This document shows, piece by piece, positions 16,192 to 25,028 of a DNA stretch of 44,868 nucleotides. The notes below the pieces were generated by a model. It saw nothing but the letters and a program-made list of their open reading frames with translations, ran no database searches and was not told the DNA's origin. Source of the DNA: Actinomycetes bacterium (lineage in GTDB: Bacteria > Actinomycetota > Thermoleophilia > BMS3ABIN01); the NCBI GenBank assembly GCA_021785935.1, contig JAJYOG010000011.1, positions 1 through 44,868 on the forward strand, in the 5' to 3' direction. A program made the position numbers and the translations under genes. Positions within the stretch are counted from its first letter, which is position 1; every line of letters begins with the position of its first letter.

Positions 16192-18858
16192 ATGAGCAAG
16201 AAATATGTTTACGATTTCTCTGAAGGTTCAAAGGAAATGAAAGACCTCCTCGGAGGCAAGGGCGCAAATCTCGCGGAGATGACCAGCCTGGGAATCCCTG
16301 TGCCCGATGGTTTCACCATAACCACCGAGGCCTGTATCGAGTATGGCAAGATCGGCAATAAATATCCCGAAGGCCTCCAGGAGGAAGTCGAGCAGCACTT
16401 GCTCCGCCTTGAAGAGTCCACCGGCAAGAAACTTGGAGATCCCGATAATCCCCTTCTCGTCAGCGTCCGCTCCGGCGCCAAATTCTCGATGCCGGGCATG
16501 ATGGACACGGTTCTCAACCTGGGCCTCAACGACGATTCCGTCAAGGGCCTGGCCAAGAACACCAACGACGAGCGTTTTGCCTACGATGCCTACCGCCGCT
16601 TCATTCAGATGTTTGGCAAGGTCGTCATGGAAGTGGAGGGGCAGCTTTTCGAGGATGCCCTCACAGTGGCGCGCAACAATGCCGGCGTCAAGTTCGACAA
16701 TGAGCTTTCGACCGACCAGCTGACGGAAGTCGTCGAGGTCTTCAAGAACATTCTGGAAAAAGAGACCGGCCGCTCCTTTCCCGGCAATCCTCGCGAGCAG
16801 ATGGAGCTTGCCATCCAGGCCGTCTTCGGCAGCTGGGGCAACCCGCGTGCTGTAACCTACCGCCGTCATTACAACATCTCCGATGACCTGGGCACCGCCG
16901 TTAACGTGCAGTTGATGGTCTTCGGCAACATGGGCGACGACTCCGGCACCGGCGTCGCCTTCACCCGCAACCCCTCAACTGGCGAGAAGGAGATCTTTGG
17001 CGATTATCTGACCAACGCCCAGGGCGAGGATGTAGTGGCCGGCATCCGTAAGACCAAGAAGCTTGCGGACATGGGCAACGAGATGCCTGAAGTGTTCACC
17101 GAACTTACCGGCGTCATGCAGAAGCTGGAGCAGCATTATCGCGAGATGGAAGACATAGAGTTCACCATTGAAAAGCAAAAGCTCTACATGCTGCAGACAC
17201 GCGACGGTAAACGTACAGCCGCCGCGGCTGTGAAGATCGCCTCGGACCTGGTGGAAGAGGGGCTTATCACCAGGGAAGAGGCAGTGGCCAAGGTGGACCC
17301 GGGCCAGCTCGACCATCTCCTGCACCCCATGATCGATCCTACACAAACTTACGAGGCCCTTACCCAGGGCCTTAATGCTTCTCCGGGCGCGGCAGTCGGT
17401 AAGGTCGTCTTCGACGCCGACACCGCTGCCGAGCGTGGCAAGGCCGGCGAAGCCGTCATTCTCGTTCGCTGGGAGACCAGCCCCGATGACATACACGGCC
17501 TGATCAGCGCCCAGGGTGTCCTCACCTCACACGGAGGCATGACCAGCCACGCGGCCGTGGTTGCCCGCGGTATGGGCAAGCCGGCCGTCTGCGGAGCCGA
17601 TCAGATAGACATCAGTGAAAAGGATAAAACCTTTACCGTGAACAGCACCACAGTCAAGGAAGGCGATATTCTCACCATCGACGGCACAACCGGGAAGGTC
17701 ATTCTTGGAGCTGTCGATCTGGTTCCTCCACAGATCAATGAAAACTTCCAGGCCATCGTCGGCTGGGCCGACGAGATCCGCACCATGGCCGTCCGCACCA
17801 ATGCTGATACTCCCGAAGACGCCGTCAAGGCGCGTGAATTCGGCGCCCAGGGTATCGGCCTGTGCCGCACCGAGCACATGTTCATGGCCGAAGACCGCCT
17901 GCCGACCGTCCGCGCCATGATCCTCGCCGAGAACAAGGAAACCAGGGCCACGGCTCTCGAAAAACTGCTGCCGATGCAGCAGGGCGATTTTGAGGGGATC
18001 TTCGAGGCCATGCACGGGCTGCCGGTAACCATCCGCCTGCTGGATCCACCTCTGCACGAGTTCCTGCCCGATTACACTGACCTGATGGTCGAGCTGGAGC
18101 GCGCCAAGCTCACCGGCGCTTCCGAGGCTGAGATTACTGAAAAGGAAAAACTTGCCGCTCGTGTTCGCTCCCTTAAGGAGATGAACCCGATGCTCGGCAC
18201 CCGCGGCTGCCGCCTTGGTATCCAGTGGCCTGAAATCTACGAGATGCAAGTGCGCGCAATCATGCAGGCCGCCGTCGCCATCCAGAAGAAAGCAGGGGAT
18301 GCGCCATTGGTAGAAATCATGATCCCGCTTGTCGGCTACGCCGCGGAGCTGAAACTCATGCGCGAGCTTACGGTTACGGCTTGCGATGACGTTCTCGCCA
18401 AGGCGGGAGTCAGCATCGATTACCTGGTGGGCACCATGATCGAGCTTCCCCGGGCGGCGCTGACCGCGGACCACATCTCCGACTATGCCGATTTCTTCAG
18501 CTTTGGCACCAACGATCTGACTCAGACGACACTGGGATTCTCTCGTGATGACGCCGAGGGCAAATTCCTGACTTATTATCTCGAGGAAGGCATCGTCAAG
18601 AACAATCCCTTCGAGACCATAGATGTCAACGGCGTCGGCAAACTGGTAGAGCTGGCGGTAAGCGCCAGCCGCGCCAAAAAGCCCGGCATCAAGCTGGGCG
18701 TCTGCGGCGAACACGGCGGCGAACCCGGTAGCGTCAAGTTCTGCCACCACGTGGGCCTTAACTATGTCAGTTGTTCACCGTACCGCGTGCCGCTGGCGAG
18801 GCTGGCGGCAGCCCAGGCGGTTCTGGAAGAGAAAAAGATGGCCTTCACGACCGCATGA
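16192..18858 (+). CDS. ppdK: Pyruvate, phosphate dikinase
   Basis: 888 residues, the usual length, from an ATG with GTGGGAGGAATTGC upstream. It interconverts pyruvate + ATP + Pi and PEP + AMP + PPi. The N-terminal ATP-grasp domain starts KYVYDFSEGS...LLGGKGANLAEMT; the swivelling phosphohistidine domain has GGMTSHAAVVARGMGKPAVC with His453; the C-terminal TIM barrel has GLCRTEHMF, SFGTNDLTQTTLGFSRDD and the catalytic Cys838 in VCGEHGGEPGS. In anaerobes it often works glycolytically or to make PEP. No regulatory protein gene is adjacent. A GC hairpin follows it. Confidence 0.96.
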   Translation: MSKKYVYDFSEGSKEMKDLLGGKGANLAEMTSLGIPVPDGFTITTEACIEYGKIGNKYPEGLQEEVEQHLLRLEESTGKKLGDPDNPLLVSVRSGAKFSMPGMMDTVLNLGLNDDSVKGLAKNTNDERFAYDAYRRFIQMFGKVVMEVEGQLFEDALTVARNNAGVKFDNELSTDQLTEVVEVFKNILEKETGRSFPGNPREQMELAIQAVFGSWGNPRAVTYRRHYNISDDLGTAVNVQLMVFGNMGDDSGTGVAFTRNPSTGEKEIFGDYLTNAQGEDVVAGIRKTKKLADMGNEMPEVFTELTGVMQKLEQHYREMEDIEFTIEKQKLYMLQTRDGKRTAAAAVKIASDLVEEGLITREEAVAKVDPGQLDHLLHPMIDPTQTYEALTQGLNASPGAAVGKVVFDADTAAERGKAGEAVILVRWETSPDDIHGLISAQGVLTSHGGMTSHAAVVARGMGKPAVCGADQIDISEKDKTFTVNSTTVKEGDILTIDGTTGKVILGAVDLVPPQINENFQAIVGWADEIRTMAVRTNADTPEDAVKAREFGAQGIGLCRTEHMFMAEDRLPTVRAMILAENKETRATALEKLLPMQQGDFEGIFEAMHGLPVTIRLLDPPLHEFLPDYTDLMVELERAKLTGASEAEITEKEKLAARVRSLKEMNPMLGTRGCRLGIQWPEIYEMQVRAIMQAAVAIQKKAGDAPLVEIMIPLVGYAAELKLMRELTVTACDDVLAKAGVSIDYLVGTMIELPRAALTADHISDYADFFSFGTNDLTQTTLGFSRDDAEGKFLTYYLEEGIVKNNPFETIDVNGVGKLVELAVSASRAKKPGIKLGVCGEHGGEPGSVKFCHHVGLNYVSCSPYRVPLARLAAAQAVLEEKKMAFTTA

Positions 18859-18891
18859 TACAAAGTTATCGAACTTAATAACGAATGCCAC

Positions 18892-18915
18892 AGGCCGGGC
18901 CTCAAAGTCCGGCCT
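18892..18915 (+). terminator. Hairpin after ppdK
   Basis: AGGCCGG (18892-18898) pairs with CCGGCCT (18909-18915) over a 10-nt loop. The tail (GTTCTGTCC) is poor in T, so this is a weak intrinsic terminator at best. Confidence 0.45.
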
Positions 18916-18935
18916 GTTCTGTCCGGATAGTGAGA

Positions 18936-18941
18936 TATAAT
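18936..18941 (+). promoter_or_regulatory. Consensus -10 box for leaderless dgt
   Basis: TATAAT, 7 nt before the dgt ATG, so transcription should start on the start codon. No Shine-Dalgarno and no good -35 are seen. Confidence 0.6.
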
Positions 18942-18948
18942 TTTACTG

Positions 18949-19947
18949 ATGATCACCGATATGACATCGGCGGAAGCAAACCTCTCGCGCTTTGCCGTGA
19001 AGGCGGCCGGGAGCAAGGGCCGTGCCGAACCGGAAGAGCCCTGCTCGCTTAGAACCTGCTTCCAGCGCGACCGGGACCGCATCGTCCACAGCAAGAGTTT
19101 CCGCCGCCTGAAACACAAGACCCAGGTTTTTATTGCTCCCGAAGGAGACCACTACCGCACCCGGCTGACGCATACGCTTGAGGTGTCGGGAATCTCAAGA
19201 ACTGCGGCGCGGGCGCTGCGTCTTAACGAAGACCTGTCCGAGGCGATCAGCCTCGGACACGACCTTGGGCACACTCCCTTCGGCCACATCGGTGAAGACG
19301 CTCTTTCTCGCTCTCTCGAAAAACGTACGGGTCATGGTTTTGAACACAATCACCAGAGCCTGAGAGTGGTGCGCTTTCTTGAAAATGACGGCAAGGGGCT
19401 AAATCTCTGCCGGGAGGTGGAAGACGGCATCCTGAACCACACCGGGCCGGAATTTCCATCGACTCTCGAAGGCCGCATCGTCCGCATCGCCGACCGTGTC
19501 GCATATATCAACCACGATATCGACGACGCCCTGCGTGCCGGCATCATCGAGCCCGAGGATCTCCCTGAAAAGGAGATAGCGCTACTGGGTGGCACCGGCA
19601 GCCAGCGCATTGACGTTATGGTTCATGACCTGGTCGAATCGAGCTGGGAAAAGGGTGAGATCATCCAGAGCCCACTGATGCGCGAGGCGATGAACAATCT
19701 CAGGTCCTTTCTCTACGACCGTGTCTATATTGGATCAGTCGCCAGCCGGGAGACAGAAAGGGTCAATCGTCTGGTGGAAAACCTGTTCAGTTTTTACTTG
19801 GATAAACCAGATCACCTTCCCGGCCATGTGGGGGACGGCGAAAATGATCTCGTCACCAGGGTTACGGATTATATCGCCGGCATGACCGACCGCTATTCCA
19901 TCAGGATTTTCAAAGATCGTTTTCTCCCCAGCGAATGGGATCTGTAG
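18949..19947 (+). CDS. dgt: dGTPase-like deoxynucleoside triphosphohydrolase
   Basis: 332 residues from ATG 18949. HD-domain metal ligands are clear: HYRTRLTHTLEV, SLGHDLGHTPFGHIGEDAL (the HD pair) and FEHNHQSLRVV, then IVRIADRVAYINHDIDDALRAG. The length fits the short dGTPase-like class found in actinobacteria. It hydrolyses dNTPs to deoxynucleosides plus triphosphate. It is the first gene of dgt-dnaG-rpoD; the dgt stop TAG is directly followed by the dnaG ATG, so the three are one unit linking dNTP pools, priming and transcription. Confidence 0.92.
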   Translation: MITDMTSAEANLSRFAVKAAGSKGRAEPEEPCSLRTCFQRDRDRIVHSKSFRRLKHKTQVFIAPEGDHYRTRLTHTLEVSGISRTAARALRLNEDLSEAISLGHDLGHTPFGHIGEDALSRSLEKRTGHGFEHNHQSLRVVRFLENDGKGLNLCREVEDGILNHTGPEFPSTLEGRIVRIADRVAYINHDIDDALRAGIIEPEDLPEKEIALLGGTGSQRIDVMVHDLVESSWEKGEIIQSPLMREAMNNLRSFLYDRVYIGSVASRETERVNRLVENLFSFYLDKPDHLPGHVGDGENDLVTRVTDYIAGMTDRYSIRIFKDRFLPSEWDL

Positions 19948-21732
19948 ATGGCCTTGATCGAACAGGCGAGTATTCAGGCGGTACTTGATGCTTGTGACAT
20001 GCTCGAAGTCGTCGCCCCTTACACGACTCTGAAAAAGAGCGGATCGAATTACATGGGCAGATGTCCCTTTCACGGGGAGAAGACGCCTTCTTTCTCGGTT
20101 GACCCTTCACAGAAACTTTATTACTGCTTTGGTTGCGGTGAGGGTGGAAATGTCTTCAAATTTCTGGAGAAGAAGGAAGGCCTGGAATTTGCCGACGCCG
20201 TCAAGACTTTGGCCGAGAAATACGGTGTCAACATTCACTATGAAGCATCAAGCCCGGGCCAGGAACGCCGACGCCAGGAGCGCGGCCGTTTATTGGCGCT
20301 TCTTGATCAAGCGGCAACCTATTATTCACGTGTGCTCGTCGAAGCCAAGCCGGCAGGCGCCGCCCGCGCCTATCTGGAGAATCGGGGCTTTAAGGCGCCT
20401 GTCATCCATGCCTTTCGCCTTGGTTACTCTCCGGCAGCCGGCACGGCGCTGCTCAAGGCCGCAACAACCACCGGGAACGATGAAAGCGACCTTCTGAAGG
20501 CGGGTCTGGTTCTAATGCGCAACGGACGCACCTACGACCGCTTCCGTGGACGCCTGATGTTTCCCTTCACCGATCACCGCGGCCGGGTACTGGGATTTGG
20601 AGCCCGCGTACTGGACGATAGCAAACCGAAATATCTCAATTCGCCAGATTCCGATATCTACCACAAGACCAATCTGGTTTTTGGACTCGGAAACGCCCGT
20701 CAATCAATAACCAAAGAGGACCGGGTGTTTATCGTCGAAGGTTATACGGACGTTCTGGCGCTGCATCAAGCAGGAGTTGAAAATGCTGTTGCTTCGATGG
20801 GAACAGCGCTGACCGAGCAGCAACTGCGCGAAATCTCCCGGTTCACACGCAATATCTATCTTGCTTTCGATGCCGATGCCGCTGGCCGGGCCGCCATGTT
20901 GCGAGCGCTGGAGTTGGCAAAAAAACACAATCTTGCCGTGCGTGTGGTTGAGATTCCGGCAGGCCGCGACCCCGCTGACCTTGTCCTTGATGAGGAGGGA
21001 TTGCGAACCTTTAATGAACTTGCCGCTGCAGCGCCGACGCTGCTAGAATACCAGGTCCAGGCTACGTTGAGGACAGCTGGTCTGGATAGTTCTCAGGGCA
21101 GGGTGCAGGCTTTTTCAGCGCTAAAGACAGTGCTTGCCGGTGCGGCGAACTCTATCGAGCGCGATGAGCAGTTGCGGATTATCGCCGATCGACTCCGCCT
21201 TAGCCCTGAAAATGTGGCATACTTAATGGAGTCGGCCCCTAGGAACGATATAGAGGAAGATGGGGGCACGCGACGGCGGGTTTTATCTCACGAGGAAATT
21301 GCTGAGAGAAGCTTTCTCAGCCTGTGCCTGGCAAACCCAGGGGAGGCCAGAAGGTACTTGCAGCTGATGACCGACGCTCACTTTACTACGGAGCCAAACC
21401 GGGCCGCTTTTCTGTGGGTCAGGGAACGGCTGGCAGGAAAGAAAGTGCATTCTGATATGAATGCCGCGCGCCTGCCATTAGATGATAAAGCCCGCGAGGC
21501 TCTCCCCGAGCTGATGATTCGTTCGAAGACCGAAACAACTTCCCCCGATGCGTTGCCAGAGCTTTATTTCAGGCTTTGTGAGGCCGAATTGTCACGCCGT
21601 ATTGTTGCTATAAAATCGACGATTGTTGAGGCTAGTGATGAGAGCGGCGATCTCAGGGAACTCTACCGCCTTGAAGGGCGCCGCCGCGATATCCTCAAGG
21701 TGATCCAGGACGGATCCTACGAAACCGTATGA
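19948..21732 (+). CDS. dnaG: DNA primase
   Basis: 594 residues. The N-terminal zinc ribbon has Cys39, His42, Cys60 and Cys63 ([22 protein letters not shown]). The catalytic core shows [20 protein letters not shown] and the TOPRIM motifs [17 protein letters not shown] and [10 protein letters not shown]. The C-terminal ~180 residues are the helicase-interacting region ([19 protein letters not shown]). It makes RNA primers at the replication fork. It overlaps rpoD by 4 nt (ATGA). Confidence 0.95.
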   Translation: MALIEQASIQAVLDACDMLEVVAPYTTLKKSGSNYMGRCPFHGEKTPSFSVDPSQKLYYCFGCGEGGNVFKFLEKKEGLEFADAVKTLAEKYGVNIHYEASSPGQERRRQERGRLLALLDQAATYYSRVLVEAKPAGAARAYLENRGFKAPVIHAFRLGYSPAAGTALLKAATTTGNDESDLLKAGLVLMRNGRTYDRFRGRLMFPFTDHRGRVLGFGARVLDDSKPKYLNSPDSDIYHKTNLVFGLGNARQSITKEDRVFIVEGYTDVLALHQAGVENAVASMGTALTEQQLREISRFTRNIYLAFDADAAGRAAMLRALELAKKHNLAVRVVEIPAGRDPADLVLDEEGLRTFNELAAAAPTLLEYQVQATLRTAGLDSSQGRVQAFSALKTVLAGAANSIERDEQLRIIADRLRLSPENVAYLMESAPRNDIEEDGGTRRRVLSHEEIAERSFLSLCLANPGEARRYLQLMTDAHFTTEPNRAAFLWVRERLAGKKVHSDMNAARLPLDDKAREALPELMIRSKTETTSPDALPELYFRLCEAELSRRIVAIKSTIVEASDESGDLRELYRLEGRRRDILKVIQDGSYETV

Positions 21733-22853
21733 GTCATTCAGAAGACACCAGTGTTACGCATTCCGACGAACTTACGATTGACGAAGTTCGCGAGCTTCTT
21801 CTGGAGGGAAGGGAGCAGGGTTACCTTTCTTCCGACCGCGTAGCGGATGTTCTGCAGGACATCGAACTCTCCACCGAACAGATCGAGAACATCTATGCGA
21901 TCTTTTTAGATATGGGCATCGATGTTGTTGAGGATGATGATGAGCTTTTAATGGCCCGTGAAGTTGAAGCGGCCAAGGAGAGCGAAGAGGCAATTCTCAA
22001 GCGTCTCGATCTTTCGGTAAAGACCCCGACCAGCGATCCGGTCCGCCTGTATCTGAAAGAGATCGGCCGTGTTCCATTGCTGACCGCAGAAGAAGAAGTC
22101 ACGTTGGCAAAACGGATCGAGCGTCAGGACATGGAGGCGAAGAGGAAGCTGATCCAGGCGAACCTGAGACTGGTCGTCAGTATTGCCAAGCGTTATGTAG
22201 GCAGAGGGATGCTATTCCTCGATCTGATTCAGGAAGGCAACCTCGGGCTCATTCGTGCCGTCGAAAAATTTGATTATCGCAAGGGTTATAAATTCTCGAC
22301 TTACGCCACCTGGTGGATTCGTCAGGCCATCACCCGCGCCATCGCCGATCAGGCCCGCACTATCCGAATCCCGGTTCATATGGTTGAAACTATCAACAAA
22401 CTTATCCGCGTGCAACGCCAACTGCTACAGGACAAGGGCCGTGAGCCGACCCCGTTCGAAATCGCCAAGGAGATGGACACCACTCCGGAGAAAGTGCGCG
22501 AAATACTAAAAATTTCACAGGAACCTGTTTCCCTGGAAACACCCATTGGCGAGGAGGAAGACAGCCAGTTAGGCGATTTCATCGAAGATAATGATGCTGT
22601 TGCGCCATGTGACGCGGTATCTGACATTATGCAAAAAGAAGACCTCGCCGAAGTGCTCGGCAGCCTCACTCACCGCGAAAGAAAAGTGATAGAGCTCAGG
22701 TTTGGGCTAAAGGGCGAACATCCCCGGACGCTTGAAGAAGTGGGACAAAAATTTGGAGTGACCCGGGAGCGTATCCGGCAGATAGAAGCAAAGACGCTAG
22801 TCAAGCTGAAAAGTTACCGCGAATCACAGAAACTGAAGGAATTTCTCGAATAA
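21729..22853 (+). CDS. rpoD: Primary RNA polymerase sigma factor RpoD/SigA
   Basis: 374 residues. A short region 1.1-like N-terminus ([20 protein letters not shown]) is followed by region 1.2 ([20 protein letters not shown]), regions 2.1-2.4 ([40 protein letters not shown]), region 3 ([20 protein letters not shown]) and region 4.2 helix-turn-helix ([20 protein letters not shown]). Because the N-terminus is compact the protein is small for a primary sigma. It forms the end of the dgt-dnaG-rpoD unit. Confidence 0.95.
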   Translation: MSHSEDTSVTHSDELTIDEVRELLLEGREQGYLSSDRVADVLQDIELSTEQIENIYAIFLDMGIDVVEDDDELLMAREVEAAKESEEAILKRLDLSVKTPTSDPVRLYLKEIGRVPLLTAEEEVTLAKRIERQDMEAKRKLIQANLRLVVSIAKRYVGRGMLFLDLIQEGNLGLIRAVEKFDYRKGYKFSTYATWWIRQAITRAIADQARTIRIPVHMVETINKLIRVQRQLLQDKGREPTPFEIAKEMDTTPEKVREILKISQEPVSLETPIGEEEDSQLGDFIEDNDAVAPCDAVSDIMQKEDLAEVLGSLTHRERKVIELRFGLKGEHPRTLEEVGQKFGVTRERIRQIEAKTLVKLKSYRESQKLKEFLE

Positions 22854-22884
22854 TCCCCGCTTAATGTCTGTAACTTCTGGAAAT

Positions 22885-22912
22885 TTGATACGCCAATGGT
22901 CAGTGATATACT
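22885..22912 (+). promoter_or_regulatory. Promoter of the six-cysteine gene
   Basis: TTGATA (22885-22890), 16 nt, TATACT (22907-22912). Transcription would start about 22920, leaving a ~73-nt leader. Confidence 0.6.
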
Positions 22913-22992
22913 TTTATCTCCACAACACGGAACGAATAATCGCGCTAACGGTCTGGGTTAAACGCTCTGTGGAATAGAAGGGGGTAGGAGCG

Positions 22993-23271
22993 GTGGATGA
23001 CGAAGCGAAACAGATAAAGTGCTGGGAATTGAAACCCAACTGCATGATGAAGAATCGCAGTCGCGAGTCGGCAAACTGTCCGGCATACAGAGATGGTAAA
23101 GGCTGTTGGGAAGTTGATTGGAGAAGCATTGTGGCCTCATTGCCGGCCGGACAACAGGAATATTGGCTTTCGTTTCTCGACAATTGTGAAAACTGTGTGG
23201 CTTATAAGGCGCATCCCCAAGAGATGCAAGCACGCATTGATGCTGTCAGATCAATGATTTTTGACGACTGA
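22993..23271 (+). CDS. Small six-cysteine 'two-CW' type protein
   Basis: 92 residues from GTG 22993 with GGGGGTAGGAG upstream; no signal or membrane segment, so cytoplasmic. The cysteines are 10, 17, 29, 38, 65 and 68 in the pattern CW-x5-C, CPAY, GCW, CENCVAY. The same CW-C-CPxY-CW-CxxCxxY order occurs inside the sensor kinase at 25828 (Cys215-262 there). Six cysteines in this spacing suggest a metal or Fe-S site, but the ligands cannot be read from sequence. The function is unknown. It lies between rpoD and tRNA-Asn and has its own promoter. Confidence 0.78.
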   Translation: MDDEAKQIKCWELKPNCMMKNRSRESANCPAYRDGKGCWEVDWRSIVASLPAGQQEYWLSFLDNCENCVAYKAHPQEMQARIDAVRSMIFDD

Positions 23272-23305
23272 TACGCATTCAGTAACGCGACTATTCCTCT
23301 TGTGC

Positions 23306-23380
23306 TCCTCGGTAGCTCAATGGTAGAGCATCCGGCTGTTAACCGGATTGTTGCAGGTTCGAGTCCTGCCCGAGGAGCCA
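23306..23380 (+). tRNA. tRNA-Asn (GTT)
   Basis: The acceptor stem TCCTCGG/CCGAGGA, D arm (AGCTCAATGGTAGAGC), anticodon arm CCGGCTGTTAACCGG with GTT, and T arm GCAGGTTCGAGTCCTGC are all complete. The discriminator is G and the CCA end is encoded. TTTTT follows within 3 nt. Confidence 0.95.
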
Positions 23381-23428
23381 GTTTTTCCCTTTCTTACCCC
23401 AAAAAGACCTCTTTTATTAAGAAAATAT

Positions 23429-23440
23429 CCTTATTTAAGG
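23429..23440. repeat. Short inverted repeat upstream of the zinc-ribbon gene
   Basis: CCTTA-TT-TAAGG, a perfect 5-bp inverted repeat ~48 nt before the start codon at 23488. It could be an operator; nothing else supports this. Confidence 0.3.
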
Positions 23441-23474
23441 GTTATCCCTGATGCCGGGCGACAAGTTCAGCGAC

Positions 23475-23480
23475 TATACT
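23475..23480 (+). promoter_or_regulatory. -10 box for a leaderless zinc-ribbon gene
   Basis: TATACT ends 7 nt before the ATG at 23488, the same spacing as for dgt and mnmA. No Shine-Dalgarno is present and the -35 is not recognisable. Confidence 0.55.
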
Positions 23481-23487
23481 TGTAGAC

Positions 23488-23766
23488 ATGAATTCCTTGT
23501 CTTGCCCTTACTGTGGACAGCAAAAAAACGAGCACGCTCCGGATCAATTCACCGGCTGCCGTATCTGTGGGTTTAAGTCGGCCCTGGTCCCATCAGACGA
23601 CGGGATGCTTCTAATCGTTGACAGGCGCATGCCGTATCTTCAGAGACGTTGCCAGGATTTGACTGAGAAGAATCCAGAGTGCAGGGTGATTGTTGATCGC
23701 CGCATTACACAGGATTCCCATGACGTTCCAGATCGCAGAATGGTCCTGAACGTCGAAGATGCTTAA
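23488..23766 (+). CDS. Small zinc-ribbon protein, unknown function
   Basis: 92 residues. A CPYCG and CRICG pair near the N-terminus (residues ~6-28) forms a four-cysteine zinc ribbon. The rest has two similar stretches, VDRRMPYLQRRC and VDRRITQDSHDVPDRRMV, rich in Asp-Arg-Arg. The protein is soluble. The gene is convergent with the flavoprotein gene (stop codons 1-4 nt apart). The family is not recognised; nucleic-acid or protein binding is a guess from the ribbon alone. Confidence 0.7.
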   Translation: MNSLSCPYCGQQKNEHAPDQFTGCRICGFKSALVPSDDGMLLIVDRRMPYLQRRCQDLTEKNPECRVIVDRRITQDSHDVPDRRMVLNVEDA

Positions 23767-24356
23767 AGTTCAGCCAGGGCTCTTCCCGAATCGTAAGCGG
23801 CCTGGAGCGCCTCCTCATTTTTAAGAACATCACCCTTGTCGTCGACTTCGCGGATAAGCACATACAACTCTTCGCGTGGCTTCACATCGATCGCATCGAA
23901 GAAATACTTGATGGTGAGCTTGGAACCCTCGAACAGATTTTCTCCGCTGGTTCCCCCAACAGAGATGAATGTGCCGTAACGTACCGGTGCGTCCGTGGGC
24001 CGAGAGAGTTTTTCTTTGAGAATGTATTTAAGCGCCCAGAAACACTGGCAACGGTCAATCACGGCTTTTGCCTGCGATGTTACTCCCATGAAAAACATAG
24101 GTGAGGCAAAAATTATGCGGTCGGCGCGTTCTATTGCATCATAGATGTCATCCATTTCGTCACCGATTGTACAGGTTCCGGATTCGTAGCAGTCATTGCA
24201 CTCAATGCACCCGGATATATCATAATCGCAGACAACGATCTTCTCTGTTTTGGCGCCGGCTTCAGCCGCCCCGGCAAGGGCTTTGTCGAGCAGGATCTCC
24301 GTATTGCCCCCTTGCCTGGGGCTGCCCAACAATCCAAGAACAGTCGCACTACTCAA
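23763..24356 (-). CDS. Iron-sulfur flavoprotein (NADPH-dependent FMN reductase family)
   Basis: 197 residues from a TTG with GGAG upstream. The flavodoxin-like fold starts VLGLLGSPRQGGNTEILLDKA, the FMN phosphate loop. Cys50, 53, 56 and 62 form Cx2Cx2Cx5C, the compact [4Fe-4S] motif of iron-sulfur flavoproteins first described in Methanosarcina. ASPMFFMGVTSQAKAVIDR binds the isoalloxazine region. It likely passes electrons to small acceptors, including oxygen or peroxide, in anaerobes. It overlaps the nitroreductase gene by 8 nt, so the two are co-expressed. Confidence 0.88.
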   Translation of the reverse strand: MSSATVLGLLGSPRQGGNTEILLDKALAGAAEAGAKTEKIVVCDYDISGCIECNDCYESGTCTIGDEMDDIYDAIERADRIIFASPMFFMGVTSQAKAVIDRCQCFWALKYILKEKLSRPTDAPVRYGTFISVGGTSGENLFEGSKLTIKYFFDAIDVKPREELYVLIREVDDKGDVLKNEEALQAAYDSGRALAEL

Positions 24357-24975
24357 TTCTCCGCACTTTCGTTGTCAAAGGATATCTTCCAGGGGAGGGG
24401 GGAGCCGCGACGGGATAACCGATGCAAACGATCGCAATAAGATGTTTTTTCGGGTCAATTCCAAGGAAACGGTTAAGCAAATCACGGTCGAACAGGGTGA
24501 ACCAGAGGCTGCCAAGCCCCAAGGCTTCCGCAGCCAGTAGCATATTCTGAATGGCAGCGGAGCAGGCGTATTTGTATCCGTCATGAACCCTTTCGACCTG
24601 GCTTGGTCTGACCGTGGGCTCGGGATTGCCGACAACCGCAATCATAACGGGAACATTCTTGAGAAATGAAAGTGAATAATCGCTGGGAGGCAAGTCTGAC
24701 TTCGGGCTCTCATCCGCGCCATAGGGGACAGGGCGAACGAATGAGAACCCATGCAATTCGACAAAACCTTCTTTTCTTGCCTGCTCGGAAAGTTCAATCA
24801 GACGCATGCGGGCATCGGAACCGCTGACGACAATGAATTCCCAAGGTTGATTATTCGCTGGAGAAGGCGCCCATTGAGCCGCATCGAGAATCTGATCGAT
24901 TTTTTCAAACTCGACTCGATCTCGCTTAAAAGCGCGATGGCTACGCCTACCCCTGATGGCATCAAATACGTCCAT
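24349..24975 (-). CDS. Nitroreductase-family FMN oxidoreductase
   Basis: 208 residues. It starts MDVFDAIRGRRSHRAF, the FMN-binding Arg-rich start of the family, followed by LDAAQWAPSPANNQPWEFIVV, AIQNMLLAAEALGLGSLW and LGIDPKKHLIAIVCIGYP. The substrate is unknown; these enzymes reduce nitro groups, quinones or flavins with NAD(P)H. Its ATG follows a 16-bp tandem duplication that copies the ribosome-binding region. It is the first gene of a two-gene unit with the iron-sulfur flavoprotein. Confidence 0.87.
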   Translation of the reverse strand: MDVFDAIRGRRSHRAFKRDRVEFEKIDQILDAAQWAPSPANNQPWEFIVVSGSDARMRLIELSEQARKEGFVELHGFSFVRPVPYGADESPKSDLPPSDYSLSFLKNVPVMIAVVGNPEPTVRPSQVERVHDGYKYACSAAIQNMLLAAEALGLGSLWFTLFDRDLLNRFLGIDPKKHLIAIVCIGYPVAAPPSPGRYPLTTKVRRIE

Positions 24976-25006
24976 CGTCTCCGCCGTCAGTCGTCTCCGC
25001 CGTCAG
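24975..25006 (-). repeat. 16-bp tandem duplication with the ribosome-binding site
   Basis: The unit TCGTCTCCGCCGTCAG is present twice without a gap (24975-24990 and 24991-25006). On the minus strand each copy carries GGCGGAG, so the nitroreductase gene has two Shine-Dalgarno copies; only the inner one precedes an ATG. Confidence 0.75.
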
Positions 25007-25028
25007 GTTTATATTTCAAATTAAAAAA

